DNA of 64,000 nucleotides from Bosea sp. (in: a-proteobacteria) (GTDB lineage Bacteria; Pseudomonadota; Alphaproteobacteria; Rhizobiales; Beijerinckiaceae), in the NCBI GenBank assembly GCA_023910605.1, contig JAAVVV010000001.1:248001-312000 (forward strand), given 5' to 3'. The stretch's first letter is position 1. The number at the start of each line of letters is the position of its first letter. Positions 34,977-44,568 of the stretch are shown in pieces. Below the pieces are notes generated by a model that was not told where the DNA came from, ran no database searches, and worked only from the letters and a program-made list of their open reading frames with translations. The position numbers were made by a program, and so were the translations under genes.

Positions 34977-35331
34977 TCAAAAAGCGACGCAGCAAATGGC
35001 CGTCCGGAACTGAACGGGGATCGGCACATACGGTGTCCGGCTTTCGGCGTCACGGCCGTGCGGAACCGTGATGAACCGATCTTTGTGCGACGGTCAGAAC
35101 CGTGAGCATGGAGGCCCTTGCTTGATATCCTGGCGCTAGCTTGGCTCGGGTGAACCTGCCTTTCGACTGCCGTTTCAGCGAAATCTGCTTTGGGGCGCAT
35201 AGCCGTCAACCTTGGGGCCGTAGGCGGACCGACTGCTTTCAGAGATACACGGCGACAAGCTGACCTTAGTCCCGAGATCGGCAGTGGGTAGTGTCTCGAC
35301 TTGACCCTTGTCGGGTATTCAGGAGCTCTTA
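34977..35331. other. Intergenic stretch, no gene seen
   Basis: 355 bases between the DUF1173 promoter and an IS5 element. No open frame looks like protein and no RNA gene is evident. The sequence becomes GC-rich after 35000 and may be remnant DNA. The last three bases, TTA, are the IS5 target duplication. Confidence 0.5.
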
Positions 35332-36236
35332 GAGTCCGTTTGGAAAGTCAGGGATGAGCGTTTCTTCGGATAAGAAGGCCGCCCATGGCGACGTGGATCA
35401 TGGCGGTTGAGACGTCGATGCGTTTTTCATAGTCGCGGACGAGGCGGCGCCAGCGCATCATCCATCCGAAGGTCCGCTCGACGACCCAGCGCCGGGGCAG
35501 AACATGGAAGCCCTTCTGCTGCTCGGAGCGCCGGATGATCTCGATGACGAAGTTGAGATAGGCGGCCTTGTCCATCAAGGTCAGGCGGTCGTAGGCGGCG
35601 TCGGCGAAGAGATGCTTCACCCAGGGCCAGCGCTTGCGGATGGCATCGAGGATGGCTTGCGCACCGGCGCTGTCGGAGATGTCGGCGGTCGTCAGATTGA
35701 CCATCAAGAGCCGTCCGTCGGTATCGACCGCGATATGTCGCTTGCGGCCGCGTATCTTCTTGTTGGCGTCGTAACCCCTTGTTTTGGCTTGCGGAGCCTT
35801 GACCGACTGGCTGTCGATCACCGCCGCCGTGGGGCTTGCCTCGCGACCAACCCGCTCCCGGTCGAGCATCAGCTCGACATCGTGGATGGTCTGGAACAGG
35901 AAGCGCCGCGCCAGTTCGCGGAACCAGCCGTAAACCGTTCGCCAATGGCCGAAATGATGAGGCAGCATCCGCCAGCCGCAGCCCGAGCGCACCAGATAGC
36001 GCACGGCGTTGATCACCTCGCGGAAGTCCGTCTCCCGAGGCCGTCCCGTCCGTCCGGGTTTGGGCATCAAGGGCGCGATCCGGGCCCACTCCTCGTCCGT
36101 CAGGTCGCAGGGATAGCGCTTCGTCTTCTTGGCGATCTTGGCCATCCGGCCCCGGTTCTCATGTGTCCACATCCGTAATGTGAATCACATTCGCCAGCCC
36201 ACCGAAACACCAATCGCCGACTTTCCAAACAGTCTC
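35332..36236 (-). mobile_element. IS5-family element C, copy 1 (905 bp)
   Basis: Ends GAGTCCGTTTGGAAAGTC on the left and, on the reverse strand, GAGACTGTTTGGAAAGTC on the right, an 18-bp imperfect inverted repeat. The target duplication is TTA (35329-35331 and 36237-36239), fitting the TNA duplications of the IS1031 group. It contains one intact transposase gene. Two more copies lie at 43309 and 44217. Confidence 0.92.
35348..36172 (-). CDS. IS5-family transposase (copy 1)
   Basis: A 274-residue IS5/IS1031-type DDE transposase. YPCDLTDEEWARIAPLMPKP is the DUF4096 N-terminal domain. AAVIDSQSVKAPQAKTRGYD holds the first catalytic Asp, KKIRGRKRHIAVDTDGRLLM follows, HLFADAAYDR gives the second Asp and RRWVVERTFGWMMRWRRLVR the Glu. 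No defects. The open frame starts MWTHENRGRM; a later MAKIAKK is possible. Confidence 0.95.
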   Translation of the reverse strand: MWTHENRGRMAKIAKKTKRYPCDLTDEEWARIAPLMPKPGRTGRPRETDFREVINAVRYLVRSGCGWRMLPHHFGHWRTVYGWFRELARRFLFQTIHDVELMLDRERVGREASPTAAVIDSQSVKAPQAKTRGYDANKKIRGRKRHIAVDTDGRLLMVNLTTADISDSAGAQAILDAIRKRWPWVKHLFADAAYDRLTLMDKAAYLNFVIEIIRRSEQQKGFHVLPRRWVVERTFGWMMRWRRLVRDYEKRIDVSTAMIHVAMGGLLIRRNAHP

Positions 36237-36334
36237 TTACGACCTCCCGAAAGCAAAGGTTGGGAGCAATGTAGAATCACTGACAGTAACGGGAGACGCT
36301 TGCGATGGACGAACAACAATTGGTCATTCATCAT

Positions 36335-36871
36335 TCATGCGCGGCATTTTACGTCGGCCTTTGTAACGATTGTTCGATTGGTGCTATCTCCGACCTTCGG
36401 CTGTTTGACTGTTTCAGAAACAGAGCATGAGCGCATCGTCGCCGGCACAGCTTTCTGGAGAGCGAGTCCGCCTTCGTAGTGGCAGGTGACTGCCGCGGCA
36501 TAGTCCGGTGCTTTCTCACCCTTTCGCCAGAAGGTGTAGATGAGCGCTTGTCCGGGTTTCGCTGTGTCCTGATTGTCTGCCATATCTGCAGACGTGCTCT
36601 CGCCAGGATTTGCAACCGCAGCAATGTGGGCGCTTATCAGCCGAATGACGGTGTTGGGCAGGAACGATGGAACAAATCCGGTGAGATCGTCTTCAGGATC
36701 CCCAAAACTGCGCTGTGCAATTTTTTGGTAAGTGACTGTCAAGCTCGCTGGGCAGCTCGCTGAAAATTCTGGAGTTGGCGTACGGCGGCTCTGTGCTGCA
36801 ACCTGCGAAACCGACAAAGCAACGAGTGCTGCTGTGACCGACAGCGTGGTGAAGTAGCCGCTGCGACGCAT
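36335..36871 (-). CDS. STY0301-like exported protein A
   Basis: A 178-residue exported protein: signal peptide MRRSGYFTTLSVTAALVALS with cleavage at VAAQ. The mature domain starts with a Cys-Pro (SCPASLTVTYQ) and ends with a cysteine pair region (YAAAVTCHYEGGLALQKAVP, TMRSCSV, DVKCRA). This layout matches the STY0301 family, periplasmic proteins often coded near type IV secretion genes. A paralogue lies directly upstream. Function unknown. An IS5 copy was inserted about 100 bases beyond its 3' end. Confidence 0.7.
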   Translation of the reverse strand: MRRSGYFTTLSVTAALVALSVSQVAAQSRRTPTPEFSASCPASLTVTYQKIAQRSFGDPEDDLTGFVPSFLPNTVIRLISAHIAAVANPGESTSADMADNQDTAKPGQALIYTFWRKGEKAPDYAAAVTCHYEGGLALQKAVPATMRSCSVSETVKQPKVGDSTNRTIVTKADVKCRA

Positions 36872-36932
36872 GGAGTTTGTCCTCAGATGATGGAAAGGTT
36901 GGTATCACACCGTAGCCGCACTGCGGATTGCT

Positions 36933-37376
36933 CTAGCGACAGGTGAATTTCGCGTTTTGCAGGCCCCAATGGGCAGCTCCGGGTTCTGACGACCTGACAA
37001 ACGCAGCGGTGCAGGCCCTGACCTTGCCAACTGGCCGGGAAAGAACAACACCGCCCTCATAGAGACAGGCCACAGAAACGTCCTTCTGGCCATCCGACGT
37101 CCAGTGCATCTGTCGTGCCCCATGCGGAGCGCCATCGACGCGGTTCTCGGCTGAAACGGCACCGACGTACAGCGAAACGCCGTTGAGCCATGCCTGCGAT
37201 TGGCCTTCGTTGCCGATGTGCTGCCTGAAGCCTGCGACCGATGATGGATCGGAGATGGTGACAGCGGTCGTGGTCATCCGAATGGGACAGGTCACGGACA
37301 CCTGTGCCATCGCGGCGGTGTTCGCCAGTATGACGGCAGCCAGGGCTGTCAAGGAGATCCGGAGCTTCATATCCAT
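36933..37376 (-). CDS. STY0301-like exported protein B
   Basis: A 147-residue exported protein; the start at ATG 37376 (MDMKLRISLTALAAVILANT) gives a good signal peptide ending AMA/Q, although an earlier ATG at 37418 overlaps the previous gene's stop. CPIRMTTTAVTI begins the mature part, LNGVSLYVGAVSAENRVDGA matches the LxGVSLYDG motif of STY0301 proteins, and WTSDGQKDVSVACLYEGGVV with LQNAKFTCR ends it. Its relation to protein A is by fold pattern rather than close identity. The two follow each other with 61 bases between. Confidence 0.75.
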   Translation of the reverse strand: MDMKLRISLTALAAVILANTAAMAQVSVTCPIRMTTTAVTISDPSSVAGFRQHIGNEGQSQAWLNGVSLYVGAVSAENRVDGAPHGARQMHWTSDGQKDVSVACLYEGGVVLSRPVGKVRACTAAFVRSSEPGAAHWGLQNAKFTCR

Positions 37377-37417
37377 TGTCAATGGCTCTAACTGTTGTCT
37401 GCTGGGCAGCCGGGGCA

Positions 37418-37744
37418 TCAAGGCAAGGAACCGGCCAGTTCCGGCTTGCCTGTTCGTCGGCTCACAATGCAGAAGTCCTGCTTACGGGTGGTCTTGGCGT
37501 TCTCGACCACTTGGCTATCAAGTCTCACGAGGATGTATGATGCTGTGTACTCGGACGAGCCAGACGATTTCACAGCTTGCGCCAGCACATTTTCTTTTCG
37601 GTAAGCGTTGATGCAGGCCAATTCGGCCTTCCTGATCGCCATTTCAAGCTTGGCCCACGCGTCACCGCTTGAAGCGCTCGCCTGGGTCAAGCCAAACAAC
37701 GCCACAGACATGTGTGATGCTGTCCGCCACAAGAACACGGTCAT
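37418..37744 (-). CDS. Small exported hypothetical protein
   Basis: A 108-residue protein, or 97 if it begins at MSVALFGL (37711). The N-terminus is a signal peptide (ASHMSVALFGLTQASAS). The mature part is helical (DAWAKLEMAIRKAELACINA, YRKENVLAQAVKSSGSSEYT) then beta (ASYILVRLDSQVVENA), with two cysteines and a final RKQDFCIVSRRTG. No family recognised. It sits just upstream of the STY0301 pair on the same strand, so it may share their transcript. Confidence 0.6.
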   Translation of the reverse strand: MTVFLWRTASHMSVALFGLTQASASSGDAWAKLEMAIRKAELACINAYRKENVLAQAVKSSGSSEYTASYILVRLDSQVVENAKTTRKQDFCIVSRRTGKPELAGSLP

Positions 37745-37821
37745 GTTCGGCCTCGTCTCGCAGACTGGATGATTGGGTCTTTATCCTGCCCGAGCACTCC
37801 GGCAGAGCTTCGCCGTTCGGG

Positions 37822-38181
37822 TCAGTCCCAGCTGAAGCCTTCATCCTTCATGTAAATGTTGGTCGGGTTGTTCCGGCACCAGTCCATCGTGAAATCCTGG
37901 GCCCCGAAGTCGACCCAGCTGACGCGGAATGGCACCCGGCAGTCGCCCTGCTGCGAGTTCCAAACCAGCGGCACATTGCGGCCCGGCTGAATGCGAGAGG
38001 TGAGCCAGTTCCTGCTCCATCGCCCGTCCTGGTATGTATAGAAGCCGTTTATCACCCATCCATTTGCACGATTATGCAGATAGAAATTATAATTCTGCGC
38101 AGATACTGAATTTACTAGGCAGAAAAATGCAACAGCCGTCAATATTGTCTTGACCATCATAAATGTCCTTATGGATGACAT
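37822..38181 (-). CDS. Small exported protein, unknown
   Basis: A 119-residue protein, starting at ATG 38181 (an earlier ATG at 38220 is less likely). The signal peptide (MVKTILTAVAFFCLVNSVSA, cleavage SAQ) precedes a compact aromatic domain: NFYLHNRANGWVINGFYTYQ, GRWSRNWLTSRIQPGRNVPL, GDCRVPFRVSWVDFGAQDFT. The pattern of an asparagine-rich strand, WxxNWL loop and Cys-acidic end recalls a widespread alphaproteobacterial secreted domain of unknown role. It belongs to the run of exported proteins at 36.3-38.2 kb. The 200 bases upstream hold no gene. Confidence 0.65.
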   Translation of the reverse strand: MSSIRTFMMVKTILTAVAFFCLVNSVSAQNYNFYLHNRANGWVINGFYTYQDGRWSRNWLTSRIQPGRNVPLVWNSQQGDCRVPFRVSWVDFGAQDFTMDWCRNNPTNIYMKDEGFSWD

Positions 38182-38387
38182 GAATTGATTTGTGAATTGC
38201 TGACTGAACGTAGAATTCACCTCGCATGGCTGTCAATAAGAAGCGAAATCGCATCGCCGTCCATTTTTAGACCGTTTATCGGCGGATGCTTGCTCGGCCG
38301 GCGAACAGCCGCTTCGCCATCAGCTTTTCGGAGAGACCGGGGCCTCCATGTCGCAGGCCGTGATGCGCCAGGCAACCGAAACGGATG

Positions 38388-41300
38388 CTACCAGGTCCAC
38401 CGCGCCCCGCCCTCGAGCCTGTGGGCGACATGCCGTGTCCGATACTCGCCGGAATAGCCTGCAGACAGTCGAAAGTTCGCGTTGAGTTCGGCCGTCAGCT
38501 TCACGTTCGCGAGAAGTGCGTCGCGCCCCTCGGTCGCCACGGGAAGAACAAGTGCCTCGTCAACCAGCGTTGTCCGATAACGCGAGGTCTGGTCACTCAG
38601 GCTTCGGCCCCATGCGAGGCTGATCTCCGGCGCATATGTCACCTTGTTGTCTGCGATCAGGGTTGCTCCAAATGCGACGCCAACACGGCTTTGAAGCATG
38701 GCGAAACGTTGCGACGGAAAGCTCAAACCCAGCGCGCCAGCGCCAGTTTCGACGAACCCGGAACGGTTCAGGTTGCTGTATGAGAGGCCCGCGAAAGGCT
38801 TGATCCAGGCAGCTGTGCCAGAACCAGCCTGCAGGCGATAGCCGACTTCAAAATTGGCGATGAGCCCTGTGCCACTGCCGGACGATGATGCTGTGGTATC
38901 GACGCCACCGAAGCCGATAGTGCGCCTTGTTCTGAAATCGGAATGAGCCAGGCCAATGACGGCATCTGCCTCGAGGCTTCCATTGGAATACGCGGCGTAC
39001 AGCGCGCCGAGATAACTCGTGGTTTCACCGGCCAAGGCGAGGCCTTTGGTGTGGCTGCGCGCAAAGCTGGTCGCAACGCCAAGGGTGAAACTGGATGTGA
39101 TGGCAACATCGGAGCCGACGATCACGCCGCCTCCCGATGAACGGCTTCCCGGGGACGTGCTGTCGCCGCCGGAATGCGATGCATGGCCGAAAACCTTGCC
39201 CCAGATCGATACCTGCGGTCCAGCCAACGTCAACGGCGATACGGGCGCATTCAAAGCCGCATAGCTGCTTGTGGCCTGCCCGGCGGAGAACGACACGCCA
39301 CCTGTGTTGGAAAGGGCCATGACCGGCAGGCTGGTTGCCGAACCTGCCGTGCCTGAGCGCAGAGCGGCTATCCGGTCACCAACAAGGCCGGTGAACTGCT
39401 GATGGGCCGAAAAGGCGCTGCGCAGGACATGCGCATGGCCTGATCCGGACAGCTCTTGAAGGGCCGGCGCGATCTCGGCAGGACCCAGGCCTTCAAGCCG
39501 ATCAAAAATCTCTGCTGCGGGACCGGCGATCGCGCCGGTCACGGGGTCCTGCATGCGGTCCAATGCCGTCCCTACCGCAGATTGTCTGTGGCTGAGCGTA
39601 ACGCCATGTGCCGTCAGGTTGCCGAACGACGCCGGATTGACCGCGAGCGTCACCGACGTCGGATGATAGATCAGCGCGAGGCGCGCATGGGTGGGAAGGC
39701 CGCTTTCACCATTCTCGTCCACCTCGGTTTCGATGCGCTCGAAGCGGCCGACAACGCGCGCGCCGTCTTCCGCCAGGACTGTCCGGAAACGATCACCGAT
39801 CCGTGTGGTGAAGGTGTTGTCTGCGCCCTCGTCCTGCCCGCGGAAGCTGGCGGAGAAGCTGCCACCGGCACGGAAAGTGTTGCCGTTGCCGAAGAGAACC
39901 AGCCGACTGTAGCTGCCGGGACCGCCTGCATCTGACAGGCCATCGATGTCCACCTGGAATTGACCTCCCCTGTTCATGGTCACGCTGCCTTCGACATAAA
40001 GGTCAGCGGGACCTGAGCCAGGTTTGAGCGCGCCATCGACAACGATGTTGCCAGCCACAAGGCCATCGCCAAGCAACCGGGCATCTGTGCCGACGGAAGT
40101 GATGGGTGCTTTCAGTGTGCCATCCACCACCAGGTCACCAGTTGAAACGCGCACGCCCCCTCTGAACTCCGCCACGCCGCCAATCACAAGGTCGCCGTCA
40201 TTCTCCCCAGAGTTGCCGCTGCGCGCGCCCTGCACCTGCAGCTCCCGGTCGGTGCTGATGGGAGCTGCCCAGGTCTGCGTCTGGCCGGGCTGGATGTTCT
40301 GAACGAAGGTGTCCGGGATCGCATCGATCCGTGGAGCAGCGGCGAGCGCACGATCAAGACGGACGAATCCATGCCCGTAAATCCGGTCGACACCACGCGC
40401 GCCAAGGTCATCTGCGGTGGCAAACATCAAGCGGACGATGTCACGGGCGGAGTAGTTTGGATACGCCTCCATGAGAACCGCAATCACGCCGGAGACATGC
40501 GGCGCTGCCATCGATGTGCCACTCAGGAAGGCATAGCCGAGGTTGCCATCTGGGCCGACATAGATGGTGTCGCCGCTCGCATTGCTTGGAAAGCCGCGAG
40601 ACACTGTGGAGAAAATTCCGGCGGTGTTGTTGTTTTGTATACCTCCGCCGGGCGCAGATATGCACCATGCGGCAGCGACGCCACAACGATTGGCGTCGGA
40701 CGATATGACGAAATTGTTGTCAACATTTGTGACGGCGACAATGAAGCCTGGCAGCCTGTTCAGGATCGAGAAGTCATAGTTCCGCCCACCGTCATCGTAG
40801 GCGCCGTGCCTGGCGTTGGCAGGCCTGATGAACGGAAAAAGCGGGATGCCCGTTGGGTTCTGCGCCTGAAGGGGCGCTGCCTCGAAATCATTGCCGGTCG
40901 CGTAAACCAGCACTTGGCCATTCGCCACCGCCTGACGGACAGCTGCGAATTCGTTGCCGATGGAAGGTGGCGTGAACCAGGTCCGCTCGCCTTGCCTGGC
41001 TTGAGGTCCATAGCTCCCGTTGATGATGCGCACATCCGACTGGCTGGCGGCGTAAGCCACTGCCTGGATTGTGCTTCCCTCGGCGGCGCCAACGCCGCCC
41101 CAGCCACGCAGGGCAATGATGTTGGCAGCAGGAGCAATTCCCGTCATGCCAACGCCGTTCAGGTTGGCTGCGATCGTGCCGGCGACATGTGTGCCGTGCG
41201 AGCCCCTGTCGTCACCGATGTCGAGATCGTGAGTCCCGTTTGCCCGTATCTTGCGGCTACGAATGTCGAGCCGACCTTGTAGCTCCGGATGGACATAGCT

Positions 41301-42077
41301 GAAACCCTCAGCCGAGTTCAATCGATTGGCGAAGGTTGCATCGATGCCGCTGTCGATCACAGCGACCGTCACGCCACGACCGCGCCAACCTGTCGCGCCG
41401 TTTCCTGGTGCGTTCAGCGCGACGGCTTGGCCTACCGCAGCATTGCCCCAGTTCGAGCCGAACTCACGACGGGCAGCGTCCCCATATGTCAACCCGAGTT
41501 CTTCCCGTTGGGTAGCCCAGAAGTACGTGTCTGTTGGTCCAAGTGGTGCTGGACGTTGTGGGACATAGTTCCATGTGTCGAAAACTGCCGCAGACCTGCT
41601 CTTCGGCGCGATGTTATCGGGAGGCCGGGCGCTGACTGAGCCCGTTGTTGATGACCCGGACCCACGCGCATCATGTGGAAACGAACCTGCGTTTCGGTTG
41701 GCAACAAGCGCACCGATCTCGGCCGCTCGTGCAATTTCAGAACGGGAACCGGGCATCAGGGTCGCCGCGTAGGATACGATCCTGTCTCGCTCATGCGGGG
41801 CAGTCTGGCTACGCAATGCGGTTTCTGCCAAAAGTGCATGGCGTCCGCGCGCCGATGACGCCAACATCGCCATGAACGTGTCGGACGTCGTGTGCTTGAC
41901 AGCGGATCTCTGCCGTTTGTCATGCGGCTTTGCCGCCGAGACATCACCAGAACGGGGGGCACTGCTTCTTGCGGCGGCTTCGGCGTCACTCTGCGCCCCA
42001 AGGCCGATGCAGAGTGCCAACGCGAAACAACTGACACTTGCCTTGATGGAATCAAGCCTTGATACGTATAGCGTCAT
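38388..42077 (-). CDS. Subtilisin-like (S8) autotransporter serine protease
   Basis: A 1229-residue secreted protease. A signal peptide covers about residues 1-34. The S8 catalytic domain spans about 225-590: Asp242 in VTVAVIDSGID, His294 in RGSHGTHVAGTIAANLNGV, Ser522 in LSGTSMAAPHVSGVIAVLME. A passenger linker of beta-helix type (LVVDGTLKAPITSVGTDARL, NIVDGALK-like repeats) follows, and from about 960 an autotransporter beta-barrel ends in the aromatic C-terminus RWTW. It would be surface-displayed or released. It lies downstream of a probable regulator on the same strand, separated by a 266-base AT-rich gap that should carry its promoter. Confidence 0.93.
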   Translation of the reverse strand: MTLYVSRLDSIKASVSCFALALCIGLGAQSDAEAAARSSAPRSGDVSAAKPHDKRQRSAVKHTTSDTFMAMLASSARGRHALLAETALRSQTAPHERDRIVSYAATLMPGSRSEIARAAEIGALVANRNAGSFPHDARGSGSSTTGSVSARPPDNIAPKSRSAAVFDTWNYVPQRPAPLGPTDTYFWATQREELGLTYGDAARREFGSNWGNAAVGQAVALNAPGNGATGWRGRGVTVAVIDSGIDATFANRLNSAEGFSYVHPELQGRLDIRSRKIRANGTHDLDIGDDRGSHGTHVAGTIAANLNGVGMTGIAPAANIIALRGWGGVGAAEGSTIQAVAYAASQSDVRIINGSYGPQARQGERTWFTPPSIGNEFAAVRQAVANGQVLVYATGNDFEAAPLQAQNPTGIPLFPFIRPANARHGAYDDGGRNYDFSILNRLPGFIVAVTNVDNNFVISSDANRCGVAAAWCISAPGGGIQNNNTAGIFSTVSRGFPSNASGDTIYVGPDGNLGYAFLSGTSMAAPHVSGVIAVLMEAYPNYSARDIVRLMFATADDLGARGVDRIYGHGFVRLDRALAAAPRIDAIPDTFVQNIQPGQTQTWAAPISTDRELQVQGARSGNSGENDGDLVIGGVAEFRGGVRVSTGDLVVDGTLKAPITSVGTDARLLGDGLVAGNIVVDGALKPGSGPADLYVEGSVTMNRGGQFQVDIDGLSDAGGPGSYSRLVLFGNGNTFRAGGSFSASFRGQDEGADNTFTTRIGDRFRTVLAEDGARVVGRFERIETEVDENGESGLPTHARLALIYHPTSVTLAVNPASFGNLTAHGVTLSHRQSAVGTALDRMQDPVTGAIAGPAAEIFDRLEGLGPAEIAPALQELSGSGHAHVLRSAFSAHQQFTGLVGDRIAALRSGTAGSATSLPVMALSNTGGVSFSAGQATSSYAALNAPVSPLTLAGPQVSIWGKVFGHASHSGGDSTSPGSRSSGGGVIVGSDVAITSSFTLGVATSFARSHTKGLALAGETTSYLGALYAAYSNGSLEADAVIGLAHSDFRTRRTIGFGGVDTTASSSGSGTGLIANFEVGYRLQAGSGTAAWIKPFAGLSYSNLNRSGFVETGAGALGLSFPSQRFAMLQSRVGVAFGATLIADNKVTYAPEISLAWGRSLSDQTSRYRTTLVDEALVLPVATEGRDALLANVKLTAELNANFRLSAGYSGEYRTRHVAHRLEGGARWTW

Positions 42078-42343
42078 TGAAACGAACCATATTGATGCTG
42101 ACTAATTTAACCACTGAACCGATCGGTAGTAAATTTATAAAATACAGTACGACTGTTATCATTTATATTTATGATAATATTTTAGAATATTTGAATTGCA
42201 ATATTTGTTTGTCAAATGTCGTCAAAAATCTGGGTAGTATTTTGTAGCCGTCAACTTATTCCCATGCTTCTATCATCGTCTGGCAAGATTGTGTGGTCCA
42301 TTTTTGGACATATTCAACCCGCCGCTGCAGGGTCCGTCAGCAC
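42078..42343. promoter_or_regulatory. AT-rich promoter region of the autotransporter gene
   Basis: 266 bases between the regulator stop and the autotransporter start. The part 42110-42240 is far more AT-rich than the window, with many TATAAT-like words. No gene is visible. Silencing proteins and the upstream regulator could act here. Confidence 0.4.
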
Positions 42344-43282
42344 TCACACCTCGAGCTTCGCGCGTCCCCGCAGAGCCCAAAGCCGGTAATTGCCAAGCTC
42401 CGAAGCCATGCAGGCAAGAAACGCTGCGACGAGATGGTTTGACAGCATGATTGCCGAGCCGTTCTTTGGCGGGGCAGCGAGCAGGCCGTCCGCATATGCG
42501 GATTCCAGCAAGCGCCTCAGATGGGACCTTGAAACGCCAAATCGCGCACCGAAACTGCTGAGGTTGATCGACAATGGAACAATCTCACGACTGCTTCCCA
42601 TACGGAGAGTTTCGGCAACACAGGTCAACAGAAACATCCAGCCGCCATCTCTGGAAACAAAATGCGCGACCTCCGGGAACGGATCGAGGAGTTTCCATCC
42701 TGCGAGAAGAGTTTCAGCGCCATGGCGTCGCATCTCCCAACCGAAGCGCGGAAACTGATCATGCGAACGTGCCAATGCATCATCCGGCAACACGGCATCG
42801 ATGATCTCGAAAATGAGATGGTTCCAGCCTTCGACGACCGCAACAAACTTCTCGGAAGGTTCAAGGCGCGCCACTCTGCCGTCGCCGTTGGCCCTGGAAC
42901 GGTGCAGGTATCCGCCAATCCCCATGATGCCCAGAATGGCCAGAACGCGGCCGCGGCTGGCGCATTGCTGTTGTTCACACACGCGTTGCAGATTTGCCAG
43001 CGTCAATCCGCTGCGCGGATCGTTGGGATCACGAATATCGTGCAAGTAAAGCGTGTACACCAGCATTTCGAAGCGCCATGCTTCTGTGACAATTTTGTTG
43101 AGGATCACGTTATCCGCAAAGTAATTTGGCATTACTGCGGCATACTTGAACAGCGCATTCAGAAAATCGGGATGATTGCGCAGAAATAGAATGCGCTGCC
43201 ATTCATCTGATGTTGTTCGTTGCGACAAGACGGAATCAAAACAATCAATGCGAAACGCAGTTTTATTCGGTAATTCATTCAT
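42344..43282 (-). CDS. Probable transcriptional regulator with two winged-helix segments
   Basis: A 312-residue cytoplasmic protein, no family recognised with certainty. Two segments look like winged helices: LTLANLQRVCEQQQCASRGR with VLAILGIMGIGGYLHR (about 95-130) and SINLSSFGARFGVSRSHLRR, LLESAYADGLL (about 235-268). It starts at ATG 43282, only 27 bases from an IS5 copy, so its native promoter has been cut away or replaced. It lies upstream of the autotransporter on the same strand, and is a plausible regulator of it. It may be misexpressed now. Confidence 0.65.
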   Translation of the reverse strand: MNELPNKTAFRIDCFDSVLSQRTTSDEWQRILFLRNHPDFLNALFKYAAVMPNYFADNVILNKIVTEAWRFEMLVYTLYLHDIRDPNDPRSGLTLANLQRVCEQQQCASRGRVLAILGIMGIGGYLHRSRANGDGRVARLEPSEKFVAVVEGWNHLIFEIIDAVLPDDALARSHDQFPRFGWEMRRHGAETLLAGWKLLDPFPEVAHFVSRDGGWMFLLTCVAETLRMGSSREIVPLSINLSSFGARFGVSRSHLRRLLESAYADGLLAAPPKNGSAIMLSNHLVAAFLACMASELGNYRLWALRGRAKLEV

Positions 43283-43308
43283 GCGAACAACGAAGCTCGA
43301 GTTTCTAA

Positions 43309-44213
43309 GAGTCCGTTTGGAAAGTCAGGGATGAGCGTTTCTTCGGATAAGAAGGCCGCCCATGGCGACGTGGATCATGGCGGTTGAGACGTCGATGCGT
43401 TTTTCATAGTCGCGGACGAGGCGGCGCCAGCGCATCATCCATCCGAAGGTCCGCTCGACGACCCAGCGCCGGGGCAGAACATGGAAGCCCTTCTGCTGCT
43501 CGGAGCGCCGGATGATCTCGATGACGAAGTTGAGATAGGCGGCCTTGTCCATCAAGGTCAGGCGGTCGTAGGCGGCGTCGGCGAAGAGATGCTTCACCCA
43601 GGGCCAGCGCTTGCGGATGGCATCGAGGATGGCTTGCGCACCGGCGCTGTCGGAGATGTCGGCGGTCGTCAGATTGACCATCAAGAGCCGTCCGTCGGTA
43701 TCGACCGCGATATGTCGCTTGCGGCCGCGTATCTTCTTGTTGGCGTCGTAACCCCTTGTTTTGGCTTGCGGAGCCTTGACCGACTGGCTGTCGATCACCG
43801 CCGCCGTGGGGCTTGCCTCGCGACCAACCCGCTCCCGGTCGAGCATCAGCTCGACATCGTGGATGGTCTGGAACAGGAAGCGCCGCGCCAGTTCGCGGAA
43901 CCAGCCGTAAACCGTTCGCCAATGGCCGAAATGATGAGGCAGCATCCGCCAGCCGCAGCCCGAGCGCACCAGATAGCGCACGGCGTTGATCACCTCGCGG
44001 AAGTCCGTCTCCCGAGGCCGTCCCGTCCGTCCGGGTTTGGGCATCAAGGGCGCGATCCGGGCCCACTCCTCGTCCGTCAGGTCGCAGGGATAGCGCTTCG
44101 TCTTCTTGGCGATCTTGGCCATCCGGCCCCGGTTCTCATGTGTCCACATCCGTAATGTGAATCACATTCGCCAGCCCACCGAAACACCAATCGCCGACTT
44201 TCCAAACAGTCTC
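43309..44213 (-). mobile_element. IS5-family element C, copy 2 (905 bp)
   Basis: Same ends and length as copy 1, target duplication TAA (43306-43308 and 44214-44216). Copy 3 starts at 44217, so two copies lie head to tail with only the shared TAA between them. Confidence 0.93.
43325..44149 (-). CDS. IS5-family transposase (copy 2)
   Basis: Identical in protein sequence to the 274-residue transposase at 35348-36172, with all three catalytic blocks (VIDSQS, HLFADAAYDR, VVERTFGW) intact. The perfect identity indicates recent transposition. Together the two copies could supply transposase for copy 3. Confidence 0.95.
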   Translation of the reverse strand: MWTHENRGRMAKIAKKTKRYPCDLTDEEWARIAPLMPKPGRTGRPRETDFREVINAVRYLVRSGCGWRMLPHHFGHWRTVYGWFRELARRFLFQTIHDVELMLDRERVGREASPTAAVIDSQSVKAPQAKTRGYDANKKIRGRKRHIAVDTDGRLLMVNLTTADISDSAGAQAILDAIRKRWPWVKHLFADAAYDRLTLMDKAAYLNFVIEIIRRSEQQKGFHVLPRRWVVERTFGWMMRWRRLVRDYEKRIDVSTAMIHVAMGGLLIRRNAHP

Positions 44214-44568
44214 TAAGAGTCCGTTTGGAAAGTCAGGGATGAGCGTTTCTTCGGATAAGAAGGCCGCCCATGGCGACGTGGATCATGGCGGTTGAGACGT
44301 CGATGCGTTTTTCATAGTCGCGGACGAGGCGGCGCCAGCGCATCATCCATCCGAAGGTCCGCTCGACGACCCAGCGCCGGGGCAGAACATGGAAGCCCTT
44401 CTGCTGCTCGGAGCGCCGGATGATCTCGATGACGAAGTTGAGATAGGCGGCCTTGTCCATCAAGGTCAGGCGGTCGTAGGCGGCGTCGGCGAAGAGATGC
44501 TTCACCCAGGGCCAGCGCTTGCGGATGGCATCGAGGATGGCTTGCGCACCGTAAGCGTCCTCTGACGG

